Shown here in pieces: positions 42,991-52,055 of a stretch of 64,000 nucleotides of DNA. The stretch's first letter is position 1; every line of letters begins with the position of its first letter. A model generated the notes under the pieces. The model was not told where the DNA came from. It saw only the letters and a program-made list of their open reading frames with translations, and made no database searches. Origin of the DNA: Paenibacillus sp. RC334 (GTDB taxonomy: Bacteria > Bacillota > Bacilli > Paenibacillales > Paenibacillaceae); NCBI RefSeq assembly GCF_030034735.1, contig NZ_CP125370.1, forward strand, positions 1,798,001 to 1,862,000, written 5' to 3'. Both the position numbers and the translations under genes were made by a program.

Positions 42991-44685
42991 ATGAAGCTGG
43001 CAACAAAATTAACTTGGATGATGCTCGTCATGTTTTTTCTCGTAGGATCCTCCATTGGATACTTCGGATATCGTACCGCTTACCATCAAGTGGATGAAGC
43101 TGCAGGGATCGAGCTGGTGGGCTGCGCCAATATTACGACTGGCCTTATAGATCCTAAGGATATATCAGCTCTGGTCAGTGGAGATAATAGCAAACTTGCT
43201 GCCGTTGAAGACCGGATAGGCTGGATCGTGGCACATAAGCCTATTTTTAAAGAGGCTTTCATTCTCTCTCTGGATGGAAAAATTCTCGCCGCCGATGCCA
43301 ACTTCAAGCAAAGAGGCTATCAAGCTGGCGATTCCTTCTACTTCACGGACGAAGACAAGGAAATGATAACTACTATGAAGCATTCCGCATACTCCAAGGT
43401 TTATACATATGAAGGAACCTCGCTCAAAACCGGATATGGACCCATTTATCAGGACCATGATCCCACCAAGCCCATTGTTGCACTGATGGCTATCAATTTT
43501 GACGGCTCATTAATTCAGGAACGGATGTTGGATATTATTGTTCAGCCCTTCATTATTGGCGGCTCCATCTTCATCGTGGCTATCCTTGTCGCTTACCTGT
43601 TGATTCGCCGTATGGTAAGTCCGCTTACCAAGCTGTCAACCTCTGTGAACACTATTACAAAGGGCGACCTTACCCATGAACCGCTTCTCTTCAAAAGCAA
43701 GGATGAAATCGGGAATCTGGCCCGCGACTTCAACGATATGACAATGAACCTGCGCAACCTGATTACTCAGGTCAATGACACCTCCATGCTGGTCGCTTCT
43801 TCCTCCCAGGAGCTGTCTGCCAGCGCCCAGGCAACGAACCGTGCCGGAGAGCACGGTGTGAATGTTACGATTGAGCTGGCCGATGGGGCGCATACCCAAC
43901 TGCAAAACCTGGAAGGAAGCTATAAAGCCGTTCAGGATATGTCACGCTTCATCAGCGATATTGCCGGCAATGCGGTCATCGCGATGAACAAAGCCGCCGA
44001 TAATGTTCAGAAAGCGCGTCTTGGCCGGGAATCGATGCATTCCACCACCTCCCAAATGGGAGTTGTGAGCGAAAGCATCGGCGATCTCTCAAGCATTATT
44101 GATACGCTTAGCAGTCATTCCAAGGAGATTGAGAACATCGTCGGCACCATCGCCAGTATCGCCGAGGAGACCAACTTGCTGTCGCTGAATGCGGCGATAG
44201 AAGCTGCGCGCGCCGGAGAAGATGGTCGGGGTTTTGCCGTTGTCGCTGGCGCCGTCCGCAAGCTGGCCGAACGTTCGGCCATATCCGCCAGACAAATCAG
44301 CGAGCTGGTCAGTCTGATTATCCCCCAAATCCACAAGGCGGGAGAAACTATGAAGCGTTCCACGGACGAAATGCTGCAGGGCAAGGAGCTGATCATATCG
44401 GCCGGACGCTCCTTCTCTGAGATCGAAGTCTCCGTATCCGATATGTCTGCCCAAAGCGAGCAAATATCAGCCACAGTCCGGGAGCTGGTGCTGATCTGCG
44501 AAGGGCTCGTTGAAGCCATTCAGAATATCGTTACGGTCTCTAATCATACAGCTGAAGGGGCGGAGTCCCTGTCCGCCTCTTCGGAGCAACAGCTTGCCGC
44601 CATGCAAGAAGTGGAATCCTCCGCAGCGCTCCTCTCCTCACTGGCCGAGAAGCTGCAGGTTTTGGTGGAGAACTTCAAGATTTAG
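42991..44685 (+). CDS. Methyl-accepting chemotaxis protein
   Basis: A 564-residue transmembrane chemoreceptor: TM1 (about 9-29), an extracellular Cache-like sensor (30-185), TM2 (about 188-208), HAMP (210-262) and the signalling coiled coil. The hairpin tip is IAEETNLLSLNAAIEAARAGEDGRGFAVVAGAVRKLAERS. The usual VVADEVRKLAE is VVAGAVRKLAE here, which loses two acidic residues. I chose ATG 42991, 8 bases behind GGTGG; GTG 42979 is possible. The gene is more GC-rich than its surroundings and lies exactly between the two copies of a direct repeat, suggesting later insertion. Confidence 0.92.
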   Translation: MKLATKLTWMMLVMFFLVGSSIGYFGYRTAYHQVDEAAGIELVGCANITTGLIDPKDISALVSGDNSKLAAVEDRIGWIVAHKPIFKEAFILSLDGKILAADANFKQRGYQAGDSFYFTDEDKEMITTMKHSAYSKVYTYEGTSLKTGYGPIYQDHDPTKPIVALMAINFDGSLIQERMLDIIVQPFIIGGSIFIVAILVAYLLIRRMVSPLTKLSTSVNTITKGDLTHEPLLFKSKDEIGNLARDFNDMTMNLRNLITQVNDTSMLVASSSQELSASAQATNRAGEHGVNVTIELADGAHTQLQNLEGSYKAVQDMSRFISDIAGNAVIAMNKAADNVQKARLGRESMHSTTSQMGVVSESIGDLSSIIDTLSSHSKEIENIVGTIASIAEETNLLSLNAAIEAARAGEDGRGFAVVAGAVRKLAERSAISARQISELVSLIIPQIHKAGETMKRSTDEMLQGKELIISAGRSFSEIEVSVSDMSAQSEQISATVRELVLICEGLVEAIQNIVTVSNHTAEGAESLSASSEQQLAAMQEVESSAALLSSLAEKLQVLVENFKI

Positions 44686-44687
44686 GT

Positions 44688-44919
44688 TTCGTGCAGAACG
44701 TGTATACATTTCCGATAAATTATTTGGTTCATAGAGAAATAAACCGCTAAATACGAGGGGAAACCCTGTGTTTGGCGGTTTTTTTATGATGAGTCAGCTC
44801 AGTCACTTATGATAGTCGTCACTGTGACGTTGTTGACAGAGGTTGAGGAGGCGCTAGTGTTGAAATTGATCACCTTAATGACTACCGTTACGCCAACAAT
44901 CAAGCCTGTATTTATGATT
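44688..44919. repeat. Diverged direct repeat, copy 2
   Basis: Second copy of the segment at 42556-42800, beginning three bases after the chemoreceptor stop. It contains the same terminator form (44742-44785) and continues into the intact DUF4183 gene. Confidence 0.8.
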
Positions 44920-45209
44920 AGATTAGCAGTGGAAAGCGTTGTTAACCCGCCTCGCTGCAACGTCCCATTTATAAATACATTATAGTATCCGCTACTGGTG
45001 GGAACGATAAGTCCGTTTGCCGCGACTGAAGTACCACTATCATTTGTAAAACTTTGTGCCGGTATGGTGGTCACTCCTCCTAAAATGTTTCCAAGCACCA
45101 CAGTAGCTGTGTAACGATTGACGATTGGAGTGATATTAATATTCGTTGTGACAGCTATGCTTCCAGAAACGATGCTGTCTGCTTTCAGATAGATTCGGAT
45201 AATAGACAT
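44799..45209 (-). CDS. DUF4183 surface/exosporium-type protein
   Basis: A 136-residue protein rich in threonine, valine, asparagine and serine, with repeating beta-strand pattern (NRYTATVVLGNILGGVTTIPAQSF, SGYYNVFINGTLQRGG). This is the DUF4183 family, common in spore-forming Bacillota and often placed at the spore surface. It has no signal peptide. GGAGAAATT precedes the start. A terminator shared with the chemoreceptor lies behind it. Role: probable structural surface protein, by family only. Confidence 0.75.
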   Translation of the reverse strand: MSIIRIYLKADSIVSGSIAVTTNINITPIVNRYTATVVLGNILGGVTTIPAQSFTNDSGTSVAANGLIVPTSSGYYNVFINGTLQRGGLTTLSTANLIINTGLIVGVTVVIKVINFNTSASSTSVNNVTVTTIISD

Positions 45210-45296
45210 AGAATTTCTCCATTCCTAATATTCCAGATATATCTCATAGTTTATGTGTATCATCTGGATATGGATTGGATGGGGAAGAGTCTCTAA

Positions 45297-46145
45297 TTAC
45301 TGCTTTTTTATCAAGCTTCTTGTGGCTCGAGTGACTATTCGCTTCGTTTCTTTTGTATCCGAAGTCTTCAGCCACGCATCACAAACTTGAAGCACCCATT
45401 CCGGCTTGGTTTTACTGGCATCATTCAGCCAATTGCCTACCGAGTCCTGAACATATTTGATCGAGTCGGATTTAACAGCTTCCAAAAGTGGAAGTGCCAG
45501 CTCTGGGTGTTCTTTCAGTTCAGGAATGTGCTTGGCCCAGACACCTTGTGGCCGGGTCAATTCGATGGCAAAACGACGTATATTAGCATCCTGATTCCGT
45601 ACCCAATCGTTTAAAAGCACGAGCGATTCCAGCAGTTGCATGGCTACGGGCCCTCTTACAGCCATCCAGGCAATTTCACGCACTCCGAAATGGGGGTCCG
45701 CTGCAAAGGAGCGAATGCCTGCCAATTGTTGCTCAATACTTAAACGGGGGTCAATCCCGACGATATAGGCAGCCCAACAGCGAATGCTGTCTGAAGGATG
45801 GGAGGCCATGACATTAAAGAATCGAGTACGTTCTTGATGTGTTTGTTGCTCGAACAAGTTCAGCCATGCTTGGGCAATCGCAGGGATTATTTTCATGATC
45901 TTATTTTCCTTCAGATGATCCAATTCGGACAGGAAGCTATCGGATGATCGCTGCAATCCAAACTCATCAAGTGCATTTTGTAGCAGTAAAGCATGGTCGA
46001 CAGCTAGCCATTCGGTAAGATTCACCGTCTGAAGCTGTCCTTGCTGTAGCAGGTGAAGCACATCATCAGGAATGTCTGTTCCCTTGCGAGCCCCTTTTCG
46101 TTGTAATATCGAATCTGGAATTAGGAATTGTTTTTTAGGATTCAT
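45297..46145 (-). CDS. DNA alkylation repair-like HEAT-repeat protein (AlkC/AlkD type)
   Basis: A 282-residue all-helical HEAT-like protein. PHFGVREIAWMAVRG and DANIRRFAIELTRPQGVWAKHIPELKEHPE are typical of the AlkC/AlkD-related DNA glycosylases that excise alkylated bases without base flipping; Bacillus YhaZ is a likely relative. The later SDSIKYVQDSVGNWLNDASKTKPEWVLQVCDAW is also a family landmark. It stands alone, divergent from nothing nearby. Confidence 0.82.
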   Translation of the reverse strand: MNPKKQFLIPDSILQRKGARKGTDIPDDVLHLLQQGQLQTVNLTEWLAVDHALLLQNALDEFGLQRSSDSFLSELDHLKENKIMKIIPAIAQAWLNLFEQQTHQERTRFFNVMASHPSDSIRCWAAYIVGIDPRLSIEQQLAGIRSFAADPHFGVREIAWMAVRGPVAMQLLESLVLLNDWVRNQDANIRRFAIELTRPQGVWAKHIPELKEHPELALPLLEAVKSDSIKYVQDSVGNWLNDASKTKPEWVLQVCDAWLKTSDTKETKRIVTRATRSLIKKQ

Positions 46146-46267
46146 ATATTGCCCCCATCAGTGCAAATAGAGTTAAATTTTGATTGGCCATTTCATTCGC
46201 TCCATATCGTATATTTTCTGGTAGGTATACGATACTTCTTTTCTCTGGACTATAGATGTAATGTAGC

Positions 46268-46942
46268 TTACAACTCCAGCAGCTTTTCGCGATGGATATA
46301 AATCGTCTTAAAGCCGGTTTTAATGACCTTTTCTTTTACAAGTTCCTGTAAAGCAGCAGTTACAGCTTCTCGGGTTGCTCCGACTAAATGAGCGATTTCT
46401 TGATGGGATAGCGGGAAATTGATTTTATAATACTCATCTTGAGTTTGGAGGGCGAACTGATCGGACAGTTTTATAAGAACATACAAAATTTTATCCTGTA
46501 AATTCCCTAAAGCCAGATATTGGGCCAACCGGCTCATGCCCGAGATTCGATCGCTTAACACTTTGATCATGTTCATCATGAATCGGGGATGTTGGATTAA
46601 AAAATGCTCAAAACGGTCTTTGTCCATCCGGCAGATATCGCATTCTTCGATGGTTTCTATGTACATATCCCGTGTCCCTAGTGAAATCATATCCATTTCG
46701 CCAAATACATTTCCTTCGCTGAGGATATCCAAAGTAAATTGCTTACCGTCCGCATTCAGCTTGTACAGACGGACCTTTCCCTTTTTCACAAAATAAAGTC
46801 CCTCGGAAAAGGTATCCGGGGTTTGAATAAATGTATTTTTCGGTAGGGTCGTAATGGAAGTCATTTGATCCATTTCAACTAAATCTTCTAATGAGAGACT
46901 ATCAAGCAGATTAAATTGGGATAGGTATTGAATACTATTCAT
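46268..46942 (-). CDS. Crp/Fnr-family transcriptional regulator
   Basis: A 224-residue regulator: cyclic-nucleotide-type beta-barrel (1-115; GLYFVKKGKVRLYKLNADGKQFTLDILSEGNVFGEMDMISLG), a long dimer helix and a winged helix (FPLSHQEIAHLVGATREAVTAALQELVKEKVIKTG). It lacks Fnr's N-terminal cysteine cluster, so it is not an Fnr oxygen sensor. The barrel keeps GE but lacks the RxS cAMP contact. Ligand and targets are unknown. Confidence 0.9.
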   Translation of the reverse strand: MNSIQYLSQFNLLDSLSLEDLVEMDQMTSITTLPKNTFIQTPDTFSEGLYFVKKGKVRLYKLNADGKQFTLDILSEGNVFGEMDMISLGTRDMYIETIEECDICRMDKDRFEHFLIQHPRFMMNMIKVLSDRISGMSRLAQYLALGNLQDKILYVLIKLSDQFALQTQDEYYKINFPLSHQEIAHLVGATREAVTAALQELVKEKVIKTGFKTIYIHREKLLEL

Positions 46943-47140
46943 GTGTTCTCCTTATGGTTGCTTGTGACGTACAGAATCATAATACAATTATAGCTTCTCT
47001 AAGGAACTTTGGTCTCCTATTGCTCACTTTTTTATAAAGGAGAAGGTAATGAGCGCTTGGGAATCAGGCGGTTTTATGTTAAAGAGGGGATGGTATAAAA
47101 TAGAGATATAAATACGAGATACATAGGAAAGGGAATGACT

Positions 47141-48223
47141 ATGATCAAATTAAAAGATATCGGTAACTTTGACATTCTTCCTGAGATCGCAATGCATATC
47201 GTTGAAGGGAATATACCTGCTTTACGCCAAGCGCTAACCGAAGACTGGGATATTGAACAAGGCATCGTACTCAGCAAATATACAACATTAAGTCCCTTGG
47301 ACATTACGCTCATTTACGGGCAGTTGGATGTGTTGAAGCTGCTGGTGGAGCAGGGAGTTCAACTCAATGTGAAAGACAATCCTGCATTCCTGACGGCTGT
47401 TCGCTATGGTAGAGATGAGATCGTCCGCTATGTAGTTGCCCATGGTGCCAAGCTGGACGGGAAGAATCAAGTAAAATCCGGGGCCTATGAACAAGCCTAC
47501 TACGGTAATAAAAAGAATATCCCGCTTATTCATGAGCTTGGGCTGGATATAAAGCAACATGGTGGAGCAACGCTGCGCAACGCGGTTAGTAAGCATGACT
47601 TAAAAACGGTAGCTTTCCTTTTGGAGCATGGTGTAGATATTAATTTCAATGCCCCTAATATGGTATATCCTTATCAAGCCACGCCTTTAACCGTAGCGAC
47701 CAGAGATAATAATTTTGCGATGGTGAAGTATCTGATCGAGCAAGGCGCTGATGTGACGTTGGCAGAAAAAGATGGAGAACGGGCGTATACAATTGCCATA
47801 TCTAATAAAAACACGGAGATGGCAGAGTATTTAAAGTCTGTGGAGCCTCCAGAGTTTCATAACCTGGAAAATAAACGACATGCCTTAAAAAGCTACAAGC
47901 TCCCTAAGGACCTTGTGACCTTCCTAACGAGTGACCAGCTTCGTGTGGATATACCTGAAAATGATTATGCTATTGGATTTGTTGAATTTTTCTCATTGGT
48001 AGATACCGTTGAGATGAAGGTGGGGCGACAAAAGCTGCTGCGTGTTTCTTTAAAAGTAGACAACTACTCGGATATTCTGTTGGTGTGGAATCCGAAGCAA
48101 AAGTGTCTAGGTTATTACGACGAGGAGCATCAGGAATATGCGGATGTGTGCAGCTTTGCCGAATTTTTGGCACAGCCCGCAATCTTTCTGGAGAAGATTC
48201 TCGAAGGAGAGCTTTTAGATTAG
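47141..48223 (+). CDS. Ankyrin-repeat protein with SMI1/SUKH-like C-terminus
   Basis: A 360-residue protein. Residues 20-230 hold about six ankyrin repeats (SPLDITLIYGQLDVLKLLVEQGVQLNVKDNPAFLTAVRYGRDEIVRYVVAHGAKL, later TPLTVATRDNNFAMVKYLIEQGADVTLAEKDG). Residues 245-360 resemble an SMI1/KNR4 (SUKH) domain, known in immunity proteins against secreted toxins. That second call is tentative. ATG 47141 has AGGAAAGGG 8 bases upstream; ATG 47135 is too close. It stands alone with a terminator. Confidence 0.75.
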   Translation: MIKLKDIGNFDILPEIAMHIVEGNIPALRQALTEDWDIEQGIVLSKYTTLSPLDITLIYGQLDVLKLLVEQGVQLNVKDNPAFLTAVRYGRDEIVRYVVAHGAKLDGKNQVKSGAYEQAYYGNKKNIPLIHELGLDIKQHGGATLRNAVSKHDLKTVAFLLEHGVDINFNAPNMVYPYQATPLTVATRDNNFAMVKYLIEQGADVTLAEKDGERAYTIAISNKNTEMAEYLKSVEPPEFHNLENKRHALKSYKLPKDLVTFLTSDQLRVDIPENDYAIGFVEFFSLVDTVEMKVGRQKLLRVSLKVDNYSDILLVWNPKQKCLGYYDEEHQEYADVCSFAEFLAQPAIFLEKILEGELLD

Positions 48224-48234
48224 GCGAAAAAAGC

Positions 48235-48277
48235 AAAAGAGCCATAGCTGCGGGTACCACCGTACTTATGGCTCTTT
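48235..48277 (+). terminator. Terminator of the ankyrin gene
   Basis: AAAGAGCCATA and TATGGCTCTTT form an 11-bp stem around a 20-base loop. Confidence 0.75.
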
Positions 48278-48323
48278 GCTGTGTTCAGCACGATAAGGGC
48301 TTTTTACAGATGCATAAACCGAT

Positions 48324-49217
48324 TTATGAATAAGAATGGTTGCGGATGAGCTGAATAAGATTCATGCTGGCCGCAGATAGAGGTTCGTTTTTGCGGATAC
48401 AGATGGCGATTGAATTTTGGAGCTGGATGTCTTCTACGTATACCCGACATAGCTCGCCGCGTTCTACATATTCGCGCACGACCAATGAAGACACAAAGTT
48501 CGCACCGTATCCGGCAATGACTGCGGTAATCGCTTCATGCAACCCCGTGAAGTTCAGGGTGATTCGGGGAGCTGGAGCATTGTAGGTTCGACATAAGGAA
48601 AATAATCGCTCCCGTGTCGAGCTTCCCTTTTCACGCATGACAAAGGGCTCATGCATCATCTCCAATAAAGTGACCTGCTGATTAGCATAGCGGTGGTCCG
48701 GTGCGACGACAAACCATAGCTCATCACGAAATAATTCTTCTGTCTGAATCGTATCCGGGTGTTGCTCCGGCAGTCCCCCATAGACGGCAAAATCCACTTC
48801 TATATTTAATAGCTGCTTTAATGCATCATTAGAATTGGTTGTGTTAATCGTCATTTCGACTTGCTCATATTGTTGCTTGAACTTCGCAATCCAGGTTGGA
48901 ATTAGAAAATGAGCCGGTAAATATGTAGCAGCCAGCCGGATATGCCCGTGGGTTCCATCACGATAATCTTGTGAAAATTGTTCGATTTGCTGTTCAACGG
49001 CAAAGAGCCGTTTGGCGAGTAAAGCAAGCTTTTCACCGGCATCGGTCAAGGCAATTCCTCTTCCCAGCGGCATGAACAGTGTGAGGGATATTTCTTTTTC
49101 AAATTTTTTGATTTGAGCCGTAATAGCGGGTTGGCTGATATTTAACAGTTCAGAGGCTCGTGTCACACTCCCGGTGGAGGCGACCACATGGAATAAACGT
49201 AACGCATGCAGGTTCAT
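48324..49217 (-). CDS. LysR-family regulator (CysB/YwfK-like)
   Basis: A 297-residue LysR regulator: N-terminal helix-turn-helix (LRLFHVVASTGSVTRASELLNISQPAITAQIKKFE) and a two-lobed ligand domain. ATG 49217 (MNLHALRLF) has AAAGGAGAG 8 bases upstream. It is divergent to the O-methyltransferase gene across an AT-rich 126-base gap, so it probably controls that gene. The ligand is unknown. Confidence 0.92.
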   Translation of the reverse strand: MNLHALRLFHVVASTGSVTRASELLNISQPAITAQIKKFEKEISLTLFMPLGRGIALTDAGEKLALLAKRLFAVEQQIEQFSQDYRDGTHGHIRLAATYLPAHFLIPTWIAKFKQQYEQVEMTINTTNSNDALKQLLNIEVDFAVYGGLPEQHPDTIQTEELFRDELWFVVAPDHRYANQQVTLLEMMHEPFVMREKGSSTRERLFSLCRTYNAPAPRITLNFTGLHEAITAVIAGYGANFVSSLVVREYVERGELCRVYVEDIQLQNSIAICIRKNEPLSAASMNLIQLIRNHSYS

Positions 49218-49343
49218 TGCAGAACTCTCCTTTTCGACCATTCATACATTTAGATTATAAATAGCGCAAAAACATATATTATTTTTATAATAATAATTCA
49301 TTTACAATCAAAATGTAAGTTAATCCAAAGGAGAGTGGAGCAA

Positions 49344-50015
49344 ATGAATCAAGCGAACACGTGGGATCAAGTTGATCAGTATATTTCAGAGCGTCTTATT
49401 CAGCATGATGCTGTCTTGGAAAAAGTATTGGCTACGAACCAAAAAGCAGGATTACCTCCGCATGATGTAACACCCAATCAGGGCAAACTGTTAAATATCT
49501 TTGCTCAAATGCAAGGCGCACGACGTGTGCTGGAGATTGGTACTTTGGGGGGATACAGTACAATCTGGCTGGGAAGGGCATTGCCGACGGATGGAAAAAT
49601 AGTTACGCTGGAAGCAAATCCGCTTCATGCTGAAACAGCCCGGTCCAATATAGCGTTGGCCCAGTTGGATGGGATGGTTGAACTTCGAGAGGGAGAGGCT
49701 TTGAAGCAATTAGCACAGATGGAGAAAGAACGCGTAGCCCCCTTTGATCTAATCTTTATTGATGCAGATAAACCGAATAATCCATTGTATCTAGCTTGGG
49801 CACTCCGTTTTTCGCATCCTGGCACGGTGATTATTGGCGATAACGTCATTCGTGAAGGAGAAGTCATTCAAGCCTTCAGCACAGACCCTCGTATACAGGG
49901 GGTAAGAAAATTTTATGATTTGCTGGCTGAAGAATCGAGGATTACAGCTACAGCCATTCAGACGGTAGGGAGCAAAGGCTATGATGGTTTCGTCATCGGA
50001 ATCGTAAATGGTTAA
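49344..50015 (+). CDS. SAM-dependent O-methyltransferase (family 3)
   Basis: A 223-residue cytosolic methyltransferase of the catechol/caffeoyl-CoA type. VLEIGTLGGYSTIWLGRALP is SAM motif I, LEANPLHAETARSNI motif II, and FDLIFIDADKPNNPLYLAWAL holds the metal-binding aspartate. ATG 49344 follows AAAGGAGAG. The substrate is unknown. The divergent LysR gene is its likely regulator. Confidence 0.92.
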   Translation: MNQANTWDQVDQYISERLIQHDAVLEKVLATNQKAGLPPHDVTPNQGKLLNIFAQMQGARRVLEIGTLGGYSTIWLGRALPTDGKIVTLEANPLHAETARSNIALAQLDGMVELREGEALKQLAQMEKERVAPFDLIFIDADKPNNPLYLAWALRFSHPGTVIIGDNVIREGEVIQAFSTDPRIQGVRKFYDLLAEESRITATAIQTVGSKGYDGFVIGIVNG

Positions 50016-50028
50016 ATGGCCGAAATCT

Positions 50029-50070
50029 GCTAAGCACAGAGGGGACCAACCCGAGTGTTTAGCTTTTTTG
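50029..50070 (+). terminator. Terminator of the O-methyltransferase gene
   Basis: GCTAAGCACA pairs with GTGTTTAGC around a GGG..CCC inner step, followed by T7. Confidence 0.75.
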
Positions 50071-50327
50071 TTGTGGTAAAATAATACTGATTAGAACGTC
50101 AGAACGTTTTTGAACGTTTACTGCTGAATTCCTATGTAAGAAGAATGAATTTACATAAAAATGGATGGCATTTCCTTTCAATGTAAACGCAACCATGGAG
50201 ATGGGGCTGGGAATTCACCATTTTGTAAAAAAGTGAAGTTAAGATGAAGCCTTTTGAATCTTTTTGAAGAAAAATGATTGTTTTTTGTGAGGTTTATGGT
50301 ACGATATGAACAGTTGGGGGAATGAAG

Positions 50328-51074
50328 ATGCTGACGGAAGAAAGATACACGTTAATAATACAGCGCTTACAAGAGCGTGGTGTTGTAAAGTTGCAGGAAT
50401 TGGTCGATCTGTTGGGCGCTTCTGAATCAACGATTCGGCGTGATTTAATCGATCTTGAAGCCCGTCAGTTGCTAAAGCGGATTCATGGTGGGGCTTCCTT
50501 GCTGAATCAGAAAAGTCAGGAACCTGGCATGGAAGAAAAAGCATTCAAAAACGTTCAACAGAAAAACGCAGTCGCCCGTATGGCCGCCAAAGAAATTTTG
50601 GATGGCGAATGTATTTATCTGGATGCGGGAACAACAACGATGGCGATGATTCCTTACATTGAAGCTAAAGACGTGACGGTCGTGACCAATGGCCTATCCC
50701 ACGTAGAAGCACTGGTAAGCAAACGAATCAGAAGCTATCTACTGGGAGGGATGATGAAAATTCATACCAAGGCCGTAATCGGGAGTATTGCCCTGCAGAA
50801 TATGGACAATTTTCGGTTCGACAAGTGCTTTTTAGGAACGAACGGGGTAGATGTGGAAATGGGGTATACAACTCCTGATCCCGAAGAGGCGCTGATTAAA
50901 CGGCGTGCCCATCAGCTATCAGGCAAAACGTATGTGTTGGCCGATTCCAGCAAGATTGGTGAAGTTACCTTTGCCAAGCTGTTCGAACTGAAGGAAGCTA
51001 TCCTTATTACAGAATCGGTGCCTGAACGCTCACGCCGATCCATTGCTCAGAAAACTAAGATAATTGAGGGATAA
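50328..51074 (+). CDS. fruR: DeoR-family fructose operon regulator
   Basis: A 248-residue DeoR repressor: N-terminal helix-turn-helix (RYTLIIQRLQERGVVKLQELVDLLGASESTIRRDLIDLEARQLLKRIHGGA), then a sugar-phosphate isomerase-like sensor fold (IYLDAGTTTMAMIPYI, KCFLGTNGVD, VLADSSKIGEVTFAKL). It would repress the operon until fructose 1-phosphate binds. GGGGG stands 9 bases before ATG 50328. fruK starts two bases after its stop, so regulator and structural genes are one operon. Confidence 0.93.
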   Translation: MLTEERYTLIIQRLQERGVVKLQELVDLLGASESTIRRDLIDLEARQLLKRIHGGASLLNQKSQEPGMEEKAFKNVQQKNAVARMAAKEILDGECIYLDAGTTTMAMIPYIEAKDVTVVTNGLSHVEALVSKRIRSYLLGGMMKIHTKAVIGSIALQNMDNFRFDKCFLGTNGVDVEMGYTTPDPEEALIKRRAHQLSGKTYVLADSSKIGEVTFAKLFELKEAILITESVPERSRRSIAQKTKIIEG

Positions 51075-51076
51075 CG

Positions 51077-51988
51077 ATGATATATACAGTAACGCTGAAC
51101 CCTTCCATTGATTATATCGTGGAAGTTGACGACTTGAAGTTAGGTGATTTGAACCGGATGAAACGTGATTTGAAACTGCCGGGCGGCAAGGGGATTAATG
51201 TATCGCGCGTGTTAAATCAGTTGGGAGCAGACAGCACGGCGATTGGTTTTCTCGGAGGATTCACAGGCAGGTTTATCAACGATACATTGCGGGAAGAATC
51301 CATTAAAACTAATTTTGTAATCATCGAGGATGATACACGGATCAACATTAAGCTCAAGCATGGCGATGAGACGGAAATCAACGGCTTGGGACCTGCTATA
51401 CATGAGCAAGAGGCAGATGCGCTGGTGCAAAAGCTGTCGAGTCTCCAGAAAAATGACATTGTCGTCTTGTCTGGAAGCATCCCGCCGTCACTAGGGGGAG
51501 ACTTCTATGATCGGTTGATTAGCGTATGCCAGCAGACCGGGGCTGAATTCGTCATCGACACCACAGGTGAAGCGCTGATGAAGGCACTGGTTCATAAGCC
51601 GCTGCTCGTCAAGCCGAATCACCATGAGTTGGCTGAGTTGTTTGGCGTTACTATCAACTCCAAGGAGGGGATTGTCACTTACGGCCGTAAGCTACTGGAG
51701 GCAGGTGCTAAGAATGTACTGATTTCCATGGCAGGAGAAGGCGCTTTGCTCATTACGGCAAATGAAGTGTACCACGCTAATGTACCGGCAGGAACGGTCA
51801 AAAATTCTGTAGGCGCAGGTGATTCCATGATTGCTGGATTTGTGGGTACGCTGGCCCTTCATGGCGACCCGATCGAAGCATTCCGTGCGGGTGTGGCATC
51901 CGGAAGCGCAACTGCGTTCTCCGATGATCTGGCTACAAGAGAGAAAATTGAACAATTACGGCCGCAAGTCACGATTTCGAATTGGTAG
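51077..51988 (+). CDS. fruK: 1-phosphofructokinase
   Basis: A 303-residue PfkB-family kinase that phosphorylates fructose 1-phosphate to fructose 1,6-bisphosphate. LPGGKGINVSRVLNQLG is the PfkB signature 1 and VGAGDSMIAGFVG the catalytic anion-hole motif with the base aspartate. It begins two bases after the fruR stop and is 67 bases from fruA. Confidence 0.96.
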   Translation: MIYTVTLNPSIDYIVEVDDLKLGDLNRMKRDLKLPGGKGINVSRVLNQLGADSTAIGFLGGFTGRFINDTLREESIKTNFVIIEDDTRINIKLKHGDETEINGLGPAIHEQEADALVQKLSSLQKNDIVVLSGSIPPSLGGDFYDRLISVCQQTGAEFVIDTTGEALMKALVHKPLLVKPNHHELAELFGVTINSKEGIVTYGRKLLEAGAKNVLISMAGEGALLITANEVYHANVPAGTVKNSVGAGDSMIAGFVGTLALHGDPIEAFRAGVASGSATAFSDDLATREKIEQLRPQVTISNW

Positions 51989-52055
51989 TCCCGCTACATC
52001 ATGAGCTTATTAGGCGTGTGTCGACACGCTGATCGAACTTAGGAGAGTGTGAAAA

